Origin: Sedimentisphaerales bacterium
GTDB taxonomy: Bacteria > Planctomycetota > Phycisphaerae > Sedimentisphaerales > SG8-4
Direction: 5' to 3'
DNA: 23,233 bases
NCBI GenBank assembly: GCA_016932895.1
Contig: JAFGCA010000204.1
Coordinates: forward strand, 1-23,233
The notes beneath the pieces are model-generated. The model was not told the DNA's origin. It did not search any database and saw nothing but the letters and a program-made list of their open reading frames with translations. Positions 15,502 to 22,130 of this stretch are shown here, in pieces. How positions within the stretch are numbered: position 1 is the stretch's first letter; every line of letters begins with the position of its first letter. Made by a program: the position numbers and the translations under genes.

Positions 15502-17214
15502 ATGCGAAAAGTCGGCTTGCTCTTGTACATGATCGTGCTGAGTACAGGTGCGCTCGCCGTCTGCCGTGCAGAGACATACGATGTGATAATCGCGTCGGGT
15601 CAGATATACGACGGCTCCGGCGGTCCGGCTTATACGGCGGACGTCGGAATCCGCCAAGACCGCATCGCAGCCGTCGGACAGCTTTCAGGCGATGCGGATC
15701 GAGTGATCAATGCGCGGGGTCTGGCGGTGGCACCCGGTTTTATCAATATGCTGAGCTGGGCCAACGACTGCCTCATCGAAGACGGCCGGTCGCAGAGCGA
15801 CATTCGCCAGGGCGTGACCCTCGAAGTCATGGGCGAAGGCTGGTCCATGGGACCTCTTAGCGACGCCATGAAGCGCGAGATGCGCACCTCCCAGGCGGAT
15901 ATCAGATTCGCTGTCGAATGGACCACGCTCGGAGAATACCTCGAATACCTCGTGCGGAAGGGAGTCTCGCCCAACGTGGCTTCTTTCGTGGGCGCGACGA
16001 CCGTCCGCGTTCACACCGTCGGATACGGGGACCGCCGGGCCACGTCCGCAGAGCTTCGACAGATGCGCCGGCTCGTACGGGCGGCCATGCAGGAGGGCGC
16101 GGTCGGCGTCAGTTCCGCGCTGATCTACGCTCCCGCCAGTTACGCCGACACCGAAGAGCTGGTCGCGCTGGCGGAAGTGGCCGGCCGGTACGGGGGCATG
16201 TACATCTCGCACATCCGCAGCGAGGGCGACCGCCTGCTGGAAGCCCTGGATGAACTGATCGCCATCGCCCGAAAGGCGGACGTCGCGGCCGAGCTCTATC
16301 ATATGAAAGTGGCGGGCCGGTCGAACTGGCACAAGCTCGACGCGATGATCCGGAAAATCGAGAAGGCCAGGGCCGAGGGCCTGCGCATCACGGCCGACAT
16401 GTACAACTATACCGCCGGCGCCACGGGGCTCGACGCCGCCATGCCTCCCTGGGTCCAGGCCGGCGGGTATCAGGCCTGGATGACGCGGCTCAAAGACCCG
16501 AAGACCAGGCAACGCGTGTTGCAGGAAATGACGACGCCTGCCGAGGACTGGGAGAATCTGTATCTTTTAGCCGGTACGCCGGAGAACGTCCTTCTCGTTA
16601 GGTTCAGAAGCGAAAAGCTCAAAGACCTTACCGGCAAAACCCTTGCAGAAGTCGCCCGGATGAGGGGCAAGACAGCGGCCGAGACGGCCATCGATCTGGT
16701 CATCGAGGACGGCAGCCGCGTCGGTGCGGTCTACTTCCTCATGTCGGAAGAGAACGTGAGAAGGCAGATTGGTCTGCCGTGGGTCAGCTTCTGTTCGGAT
16801 ACGGGATCTCTCGCCCCCGAGGGAGTCTTCCTGCAATCGAATCCGCATCCGCGCGCCTACGGGAACTTTGCCCGGCTCCTGGGCAAGTACGTGCGCCAGG
16901 AGAAGATCATCGCGCCGGCGGAAGCGATCCGCCGCTTGACCTCGCTGCCGGCAGAAAACCTCAAGCTTGACCGGCGCGGCAGGCTCGCGAAGGGATATTA
17001 CGCAGACGTCGTCGTCTTCGATCCGGCCACCATCGCCGACCACGCGACCTACGAGAGGCCGCATCAATACGCCACCGGCATGATCCACGTGTTCGTAAAC
17101 GGAACGCAGGTGCTCAGAGACGGCGCGCACACGGGCGCGACCCCCGGCCGCGTCGTCCGCGGACCCGGCTGGAAGGGCAAAGCCCGCAGAAACAAGACCG
17201 TGGACAACCGCTAA
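15502..17214 (+). CDS. Exported D-aminoacylase-like amidohydrolase with altered metal site
   Basis: A 570-residue amidohydrolase-superfamily protein of the N-acyl-D-amino-acid deacylase type, which hydrolyses N-acyl groups from D-amino acids. ATG 15502 has AGGAGG upstream. The signal peptide is MRKVGLLLYMIVLSTGALAV with cleavage near CRA (23). The N- and C-terminal beta-sandwich strands (TYDVIIASGQIYDGSG, 25-40; GYYADVVVFDPATI, 498-511) flank a TIM barrel. Barrel ligands visible: H237 (YISHIRSEGD), H267 (ELYHMKV) and D433 (SFCSDTGS). Two usual positions differ: the HxH after APGFI is replaced by NMLSW (residues 82-86), and the cysteine of the usual GNCG motif is Glu112 in GEGW. The same substitutions appear to mark a secreted subfamily, from memory. 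Conserved neighbours (SQSDIRQGVTLEVMGEGWSM) argue this is not decay. Substrate is unknown; D-amino acid or peptidoglycan-derived amides are inference. Confidence 0.88.
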   Translation: MRKVGLLLYMIVLSTGALAVCRAETYDVIIASGQIYDGSGGPAYTADVGIRQDRIAAVGQLSGDADRVINARGLAVAPGFINMLSWANDCLIEDGRSQSDIRQGVTLEVMGEGWSMGPLSDAMKREMRTSQADIRFAVEWTTLGEYLEYLVRKGVSPNVASFVGATTVRVHTVGYGDRRATSAELRQMRRLVRAAMQEGAVGVSSALIYAPASYADTEELVALAEVAGRYGGMYISHIRSEGDRLLEALDELIAIARKADVAAELYHMKVAGRSNWHKLDAMIRKIEKARAEGLRITADMYNYTAGATGLDAAMPPWVQAGGYQAWMTRLKDPKTRQRVLQEMTTPAEDWENLYLLAGTPENVLLVRFRSEKLKDLTGKTLAEVARMRGKTAAETAIDLVIEDGSRVGAVYFLMSEENVRRQIGLPWVSFCSDTGSLAPEGVFLQSNPHPRAYGNFARLLGKYVRQEKIIAPAEAIRRLTSLPAENLKLDRRGRLAKGYYADVVVFDPATIADHATYERPHQYATGMIHVFVNGTQVLRDGAHTGATPGRVVRGPGWKGKARRNKTVDNR

Positions 17215-17341
17215 CCCAGCGTTCCACCTTCAGGATAGCGCTCGCAATCCTCCTGCGCGATAGGACTGCGTCATCCAGAGGCGGAGGATCCGGGCTGCGA
17301 ATGAGGGGTTATCTCCGCGCAGAGCCTAATCACAATCCGTA

Positions 17342-18721
17342 TCAGCGGTCCCCGGCAGCGTACTTCTTCAGGAGAGCCTGGAGCTGCGCGACCCGCTGCG
17401 GATGCTTGCGGGCCAGGTCTTCGGTCTCGTATGGATCGGAGGCAAGGTCGTAAAGCTGGACGTCGTGGCCGCCGTTCTTGGCAATGAGCTTCCAGTCTCC
17501 CTGCCGTACGGCCGAGAAGTTCGGGGCCTTCCAATAGAGGGATCGGGGCGCCGCGGCGGCGCGGTCGCGGATCGCAGGCCAGACGTTGCGTCCATCCCAC
17601 TGAAGGTCCCTTTCGCCGGAGTAGCCGGCCAGGGCGCAGAGCGTCGGCATCCAGTCCACGATATGGACCGGGGCGTTGCATCGGCCGGGTTCGAGAACGC
17701 CGGGCCAATGGGCCAGCGCCGGGACGCGAATCCCGCCTTCGTAGACGTCCCCCTTCCAGCCGCGCAAGGGCCGATTGTCCCCGAGCACGGTGTGTGGCTT
17801 GTCGGCGTAGCGGCCCTTGTACTGCTCGCTGCTGTGCCAACTCTTCTGCCCTCCGTTGTCGCTAACGAACACGACCAGCGTGTCCTCGCGCAGCCCCCGC
17901 CGGTCGAGCGCCTCGACGATCCGGCCGATTCCGTGGTCCATGTGCGTAATACTGGCCGCGAGCCACCGCCGCGACGGCTCCTTGATACGCTCCTGGTACC
18001 GGGCGGTCCACTGATCCGGCTCGTCGAGCGGAAAGTGCGGGACGCTGTACGCCACGTAGAGGAAGAAAGGCCTATCGTGTTTCGATTCGATGACGCGGAC
18101 GGCCTCGTCCGTGATCAGGTCGGTCGCATGGCCTTCTTCATCGACGTACTCGTCGTTGCGGTGCCAGGACCGCACGCCGGTTTTGTAATGATGCGTGTAC
18201 GGATCGATCTGCCCGTGGAAATACCCGTAGGACGAATCGAATCCGTACTTCAGAGGCGTCCAATCGGGTGGGGAGCCCATGTGCCATTTGCCGCTGATGC
18301 TCGTGCGATATCCGCTGCGGCGCAGGGCCTCGGCGACGGTGACCGTATCATCATCGAGTATCTTGCCGTAAGCCGGAGAGGTCACACCGTATCGACTCGG
18401 ATAGCGTCCCGTCAACAGCCCGACGCGCGTCGGTGTGCACGTCGGCATGACGTAGTGCTGACCGAAGCGCACGCCATCCTCCGCCAACCGGTCGATGTTG
18501 GGCGTCTCGATCTGGGAGCCGTGATAACCGACGTCGGCCCAGCCCATGTCGTCGGCGAGGATAAAAACGATATGCGGCCGGTTCGTCTTCCCGTCCGTAC
18601 GCCGTGCCCGCCGGCCCCAACCGGTTACCGGGCCCAGAGCAGCACCCAGCGCCCCTGCCACCGACAACTGCAAAAAGGCTCGGCGCGTGACATCGTCTCT
18701 TCGCACGCTTGCGATTTTCAT
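17342..18721 (-). CDS. Tat-exported formylglycine sulfatase
   Basis: A 459-residue type I sulfatase that would hydrolyse sulfate esters using a formylglycine residue. ATG 18721 has AAGGAG 11 bases upstream. A twin-arginine signal (TRRAFLQ, 12-18, then LSVAGALGAALG) sends it folded across the membrane, as usual for planctomycete sulfatases. Visible active-site parts: metal-binding DD (57-58) in FILADDMGW; the modification motif CTPTRVGLLTGR with Cys95 as the residue converted to formylglycine; GKWHMG (144-149); SDNGGQ (287-292); and Lys323 in GWKGD. The length is normal for the family and the C-terminal part (QLYDLASDPYETEDLA) is complete. No sulfatase-modifying enzyme gene is in the window, so it must be elsewhere. 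The gene has a 350-base leader with hairpins (see separate entries) and converges on the amidohydrolase gene with a 127-bp gap. Sulfated polysaccharide is the likely substrate class; specificity cannot be read from sequence. Confidence 0.94.
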   Translation of the reverse strand: MKIASVRRDDVTRRAFLQLSVAGALGAALGPVTGWGRRARRTDGKTNRPHIVFILADDMGWADVGYHGSQIETPNIDRLAEDGVRFGQHYVMPTCTPTRVGLLTGRYPSRYGVTSPAYGKILDDDTVTVAEALRRSGYRTSISGKWHMGSPPDWTPLKYGFDSSYGYFHGQIDPYTHHYKTGVRSWHRNDEYVDEEGHATDLITDEAVRVIESKHDRPFFLYVAYSVPHFPLDEPDQWTARYQERIKEPSRRWLAASITHMDHGIGRIVEALDRRGLREDTLVVFVSDNGGQKSWHSSEQYKGRYADKPHTVLGDNRPLRGWKGDVYEGGIRVPALAHWPGVLEPGRCNAPVHIVDWMPTLCALAGYSGERDLQWDGRNVWPAIRDRAAAAPRSLYWKAPNFSAVRQGDWKLIAKNGGHDVQLYDLASDPYETEDLARKHPQRVAQLQALLKKYAAGDR

Positions 18722-18827
18722 GGCTGCTACGTCTCCTTTCCCACGGTACCCGGTCCATCGGCTTGGCGCCGTCCGGTCCGGCCGCCTGCAAGAAGCAACT
18801 CTCTGCTCTGTACCGGCTGAGGGTGCC

Positions 18828-18867
18828 AAAAAAACGCGGAGTCGCCCTCCTCCTGAACGACCCCGCG
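18828..18867 (-). terminator. Intrinsic terminator-like hairpin in the sulfatase leader (distal copy)
   Basis: On the minus strand CGCGGGGTCG pairs with CGACTCCGCG (10 bp with one G-U, 13-base loop) and is followed at once by seven T. The loop contains GGAGGAGG. This is a textbook intrinsic terminator placed about 105 bases before the sulfatase start codon. See the finding on the tandem pair. Confidence 0.6.
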
Positions 18868-18879
18868 CGGTAACCAGCA

Positions 18880-18911
18880 AAACCGGGTTGGGGATTGCCT
18901 CCCGCCGGTTT
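18880..18911 (-). other. Hairpin between the two terminator-like elements
   Basis: On the minus strand AAACCGG (18911-18905) pairs with CCGGTTT (18886-18880), and GGGA and TCCC inside can extend the stem. It lies between the two T7 hairpins and could be part of the same structured leader. Confidence 0.4.
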
Positions 18912-18919
18912 GGCGTTCC

Positions 18920-18987
18920 AAAAAAACAGGGCGGCCGCTCCTCCTCCGTCGTACGGCCTTTTTTGCGAATTTAGGACGCGCCGCCCT
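18920..18987 (-). terminator. Terminator-like hairpin in the sulfatase leader (proximal copy)
   Basis: On the minus strand AGGGCGGC (18987-18980) pairs perfectly with GCCGCCCT (18935-18928) and one base later comes a run of seven T (18926-18920). The large loop again has GGAGGAGG and an internal GGCCG/CGGCC stem; read on the plus strand that internal stem is followed by six T, so it could also act on rightward transcripts. Confidence 0.45.
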
Positions 18988-19075
18988 ATCTGCTGCCAAG
19001 AAAAATGAAAATGAGAAAGAGCCGCCTTCACCTGCCGACGAGCTTCCGCACGCCGTAACTTAGCCCGGCATGTGC

Positions 19076-19103
19076 ATTCTACCCAAGCCCCGAACGTCAG
19101 CAA
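19076..19103 (-). promoter_or_regulatory. Possible promoter for the sulfatase leader
   Basis: On the minus strand TTGCTG (19098-19103) and TAGAAT (19076-19081) are 16 bases apart. Transcription would start near 19069 and read through about 350 bases of leader before ATG 18721. I found no promoter between the hairpins and the start codon. The rest of the 514-bp gap (18722-19235) shows no gene. Confidence 0.45.
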
Positions 19104-19235
19104 CAACAAAATTCACATATTACCATAAACTCCTGAACTCATACTCGCGCACGTACAAGGAAGCCCCTGATTCACCAATGCCCCTAAAGGCCCCAGGCAA
19201 CACCAGCCGACCCAGAGGGTCGTAGAGCGTCGCGT

Positions 19236-21254
19236 TTAGCGCCGGCCCTGGTATCGGACGGTGGAGATTCGCCCATTCCACTTGGACAGCCAGGAGCCGA
19301 AGAGCACTTGCTGACCCGCATCTTCCTGGTGAAGCCGGAAGATGGTGTTTCTGCGCCACTCGACAATCTCGTTGCTGAGCCGCTTGGCCTGTCCCTCCGG
19401 AAGCTCAAGCCCCGCCAGCTCCAGAGGATCGGCGCGTAGACGATACAGGGTGACTGTGTCCTGTTCGGGACGGTAGACCACCTTGTCGCCGTTGCGGATG
19501 AAACCGGCCGGGCCCTGCTGCATCCAGCCCGAGAAAAACACCTTCCGATCTGCCGGCAGAGGACCGAGCGCGTCAGTGCCGTCAAGCGGCATCTTGTCGG
19601 TCTCGAATCCCAGCAGGCTCAGAAGAGTGGGGGCCAGATCGACCGAACTGACCGGCGCATCGACGCGCTTGCCCGGCTCGACCAGGAAGGGCGCGCGCAC
19701 GCACATCGGGATGTGCAACACCTCTTCGAAGGCGATCCGCTCGTGCCCCATCATCCGGTGCTCCCCAAACGCTTCGCCGTGATCGCCGACCACGCAAAAG
19801 ACCGTATGGTCGGCCAGCTCGCGATTGGTCAGCTCCACGTCCAGGGCCGCGATGAACCGATCCGTGTACTGGATCGTCTGCTGGTACCGGTCGACGATTT
19901 CCGCGCACTGCTGGCCAAACCACTGCGGCACCTCGTAGGGGTCGTGCGTAACCGAGCACAACACCACCAGCAGGAAGGGGCTCTCGTCGGACTCGATCCA
20001 CTGGGTGATGGGCTCGAGCAGGGCAAATTCGTCGGCGCCCAGATACCCCACGAACGCATTCGGGTCGCCCAGGTCCTCGCGGGCCCGGAACGTATCAAAT
20101 CCGAGATTATGAATCAGTCCCGGCCGGGACTCGAACGTCCCCTTGGCCGACTGAAAGAAGGCGGTCCGGTACCCCATCCCCTTCTCCAGGATCGTGGCGA
20201 GGCTGGCGTACGGCGTGTCCACGGGAATGGTCTCGGCAATGTCCTGAGACGCCGAGGCGACACATCCGGTCAGAAGGCTGAATAGCGCCTTGGTCGTGTG
20301 GGCGACCGCCGAGCGCGCATTGGAGAACGAGACGCCCTGGGCGGCCAACCTCGCCAGATGCGGCGTCGGGTCGTCCGCTGGCACCGCGTCCGGAGCGGCC
20401 TGCGAGTCTCCATGGCTCGCCAGGGACGTGAAACGATACTGGACCCCCTCGAGAACGACGATCACGACGTTGTGTCTCACCGGATGAGGCGACAGCGAAA
20501 GGACCATATCGTCAACGGTGGGCAGCTCGCGTGTGGCGTTGCTGAAATCATCCCGGGCCAAGTGACGATACTGCGGCAGGAGAAAGGACAGCACCGCGCG
20601 GGACTGGCAGTTGAAGCGCAGCCCGGCGGCCGTAATCTGCGGGGAGCCCAGCGTCGAAACGGTGACGTGTGCGGCCGCCGCAGCCGCCGCGACCGCGAGC
20701 GAGACAATGATTCGCTTGCGGAATGCCGAGCGCCGGTAGCGCGGCGGGACCGGGCGGGCCAATACCGAGAAAAAGAAGGCCAGCGCCACGGCGCTGGGAA
20801 GCAGCAAGATGGCGGCGCTCTTCGGCGTAGCCGCCATGTTGATCGCAACCAGCCAGAAGATGTTGAGGGGATCGCGGATCAGCGGCAGCATCTCCATGGG
20901 CAGGATCTGCGTTCCCGTACGGATCAACCAGCCGGCGTTCATGACCGACCACGTACAGACCACGGCCGCAAATATCGTCGTGCCCCGCAGCACCCACTTC
21001 GTGGGCCGGCGGTAGCAGATCAATTCGAGAACCACCCCAATCGTGACCAGCAGGCCAATATCCGTGAGGACCCAGCCGGGATATTCCCGGACCAGGCCGT
21101 ACCGGACGGCGTGAAAAAACTTGACCGCGAGATTGCAAAACAACGCCCCGTACACGATCGCGATCCAGGCGCGCGGCGCCAGCACGCGGTAAACCGCCCG
21201 TACGGGCCAAAACCAGCGCCGTGCCCTGCCGACTGGTGATACATCGTTATCCAT
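19236..21254 (-). CDS. Membrane-anchored sulfatase-fold enzyme, threonine type
   Basis: A 672-residue membrane protein with an N-terminal block of about five helices (roughly residues 29-49, 60-80, 90-110, 131-165 and 182-198) and a C-terminal alkaline-phosphatase/sulfatase-fold domain (about 258-620). The active-site order matches the LtaS/OpgB/EptA phosphotransferase side of the superfamily: VVLEG (267-270) with Glu269 as metal ligand, a threonine nucleophile in AHTTKALFSLLTG (Thr320 or Thr321), His437 in VTHDPY, and D491-H492 in GDHGEAFGEH. There is no CxPxR formylglycine motif, so sulfate-ester hydrolysis is less likely than transfer of a phospho-alcohol group to a lipid or sugar, although many such genes are labelled sulfatase. 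ATG 21254 has no ribosome binding site and lies right after a possible -10 box. The neighbouring soluble sulfatase on the same strand is 514 bp downstream. Confidence 0.87.
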   Translation of the reverse strand: MDNDVSPVGRARRWFWPVRAVYRVLAPRAWIAIVYGALFCNLAVKFFHAVRYGLVREYPGWVLTDIGLLVTIGVVLELICYRRPTKWVLRGTTIFAAVVCTWSVMNAGWLIRTGTQILPMEMLPLIRDPLNIFWLVAINMAATPKSAAILLLPSAVALAFFFSVLARPVPPRYRRSAFRKRIIVSLAVAAAAAAAHVTVSTLGSPQITAAGLRFNCQSRAVLSFLLPQYRHLARDDFSNATRELPTVDDMVLSLSPHPVRHNVVIVVLEGVQYRFTSLASHGDSQAAPDAVPADDPTPHLARLAAQGVSFSNARSAVAHTTKALFSLLTGCVASASQDIAETIPVDTPYASLATILEKGMGYRTAFFQSAKGTFESRPGLIHNLGFDTFRAREDLGDPNAFVGYLGADEFALLEPITQWIESDESPFLLVVLCSVTHDPYEVPQWFGQQCAEIVDRYQQTIQYTDRFIAALDVELTNRELADHTVFCVVGDHGEAFGEHRMMGHERIAFEEVLHIPMCVRAPFLVEPGKRVDAPVSSVDLAPTLLSLLGFETDKMPLDGTDALGPLPADRKVFFSGWMQQGPAGFIRNGDKVVYRPEQDTVTLYRLRADPLELAGLELPEGQAKRLSNEIVEWRRNTIFRLHQEDAGQQVLFGSWLSKWNGRISTVRYQGRR

Positions 21255-21260
21255 GCGCAG

Positions 21261-21289
21261 ACAGTACTACAGTCCAACCGAAATGGCAA
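21261..21289 (-). promoter_or_regulatory. Possible leaderless promoter for the 21254 gene
   Basis: On the minus strand TTGCCA (21284-21289) and TACTGT (21261-21266) are 17 bases apart. Only six bases separate the -10 box from ATG 21254, so transcription would begin at or next to the start codon, which also lacks a ribosome binding site. The -10 match is weak. Confidence 0.3.
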
Positions 21290-21634
21290 GCGGCCGCACA
21301 GGCCGAACCCGCCCGGGGCAAGAACGCCACATTTCGCAGAGCCTGCGACGAGCAGTGTGCTTCGCTGCGCTTGTAACCGTCGACTGGCGATCCGCCGCGA
21401 TCTCCTGCCGCGGCGTATCATCACCGGCACAGCGCGCCGCGGCCGTACCCGTGACCGACGGCCACCAAAACCTCCGCGCCGAAACGCTCTTTGTGTCGCG
21501 AGCATGTCGCCCCCCCCCGCTCTCGGGCCCGTTCGAAGCACTCCACAACATCGCAAACGGATCAGTCTCGGCGTGACCGATACCCCGGAGCTATCCCGAC
21601 GTCACCGCCCCAGGCCGCAGACTTCGTCCCCATG
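21290..21634. other. Intergenic stretch with nothing recognisable
   Basis: GC-rich DNA between divergent genes. Open frames exist on both strands but lack ribosome binding sites and protein-like composition (rich in Arg, Pro and Ala). No RNA gene or repeat was recognised. Confidence 0.4.
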
Positions 21635-21682
21635 GACAACGTCGCTACACTTTTTTCACAATAGCGTAAAAAAAAAGTTGTC
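21635..21682. repeat. Imperfect palindrome with A/T tracts at the 21760 promoter
   Basis: GACAAC (21635-21640) mirrors GTTGTC (21677-21682), and ACTTTTTT (21649-21656) mirrors AAAAAAGT (21671-21678). The right arm overlaps the -35 box of the promoter at 21678, so a protein bound here would touch the promoter. The nine-A run just upstream of the -35 could act as an UP element. Confidence 0.5.
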
Positions 21683-21706
21683 TGCGCGCACACCAGGCAG
21701 TACAAT
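21678..21706 (+). promoter_or_regulatory. Strong sigma70-type promoter for the Myb-like gene
   Basis: TTGTCT (21678-21683) and TACAAT (21701-21706) are separated by exactly 17 bases, with an A tract directly upstream of the -35. Transcription would start near 21713, 47 bases before ATG 21760. Confidence 0.65.
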
Positions 21707-21759
21707 TCGTACAGGTCAATCTCAACCCACCATGGTCGGTACCAGAAAGGAGTTGTGAC

Positions 21760-21954
21760 ATGGCCAGGAAAAAACTGACAAAGGGAACGTGGACCAGGGA
21801 CGACGTCAAATCGCTCCGGAAGCTGTTTCCCAGCCGAGCCACGGCGGACGTTGCGGCCAGACTCGGACGTCCGACGGAAGCGGTCAAGAAGAAAGCCTCC
21901 CGCATGGGTCTGAAGAAGACCAAGAGTTACATGAAGTCACTGGGGAGAGCGTAG
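21760..21954 (+). CDS. Small Myb/SANT-like DNA-binding protein
   Basis: A 64-residue, strongly basic protein. ATG 21760 has AAGGAG 7 bases upstream. The pattern is that of one helix-turn-helix of Myb/SANT or GcrA-like type: a tryptophan at the first helix (KGTWTRDDVKSLRKLFP), a short second helix (ATADVAARLG) and a recognition-type helix (PTEAVKKKASRMGL), then a Lys-rich tail (KKTKSYMKSLGRA). Small proteins of this design are common in Planctomycetes (from memory) but I know no studied member. The strong promoter with A tract suggests high expression, as for a nucleoid-associated protein, and the palindrome over the promoter could allow self-control; both are inference. It is monocistronic unless transcription runs on into the gene at 22131, 176 bp further. 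Confidence 0.75.
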   Translation: MARKKLTKGTWTRDDVKSLRKLFPSRATADVAARLGRPTEAVKKKASRMGLKKTKSYMKSLGRA

Positions 21955-22130
21955 CCGGGAGATGGCTCCCACCATCTTACTGCAACGTGACGTACCACCT
22001 TTGACGAGGGAGACATCTCACTGCCGGGCCGAACTTTATCTCTGCGGCCGTAAACGTCGGTTGACGCCGGGCCGTATAGAGAGGGGTCAGTTACTGCGCG
22101 TTGACACGTGACCTCTACAGGAGTTCGACG

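Noticed and set aside
14159..15577. Open frame of 472 codons on the minus strand opposite the FG-GAP gene
   Set aside because: Antisense shadow; the plus strand carries signal peptide, calcium-loop motifs and a ribosome binding site.
17215..17341. Terminator between the convergent amidohydrolase and sulfatase genes
   Set aside because: Only a 5-bp stem (AGGAT/ATCCT) and no T tract were found.
17402..18820. Open frame of 472 codons on the plus strand opposite the sulfatase
   Set aside because: Antisense shadow of a gene with intact catalytic motifs.
18722..19069. Cyclic-di-GMP type I riboswitch in the sulfatase leader
   Set aside because: GGTTACCG is present, but the GGCAAACC and CGCAAAGCC elements and their spacing are missing.
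19120..19235. Minus-strand open frame reading YDPLGRLVLPG after the membrane enzyme, possible gene remnant
   Set aside because: It overlaps the end of the real gene in another frame, has no start signal, and the resemblance to a domain is too short to support.
22023..22074. Nine-base direct repeat GCCGGGCCG at 22023 and 22066
   Set aside because: Too short and too GC-rich to mean much in this genome.
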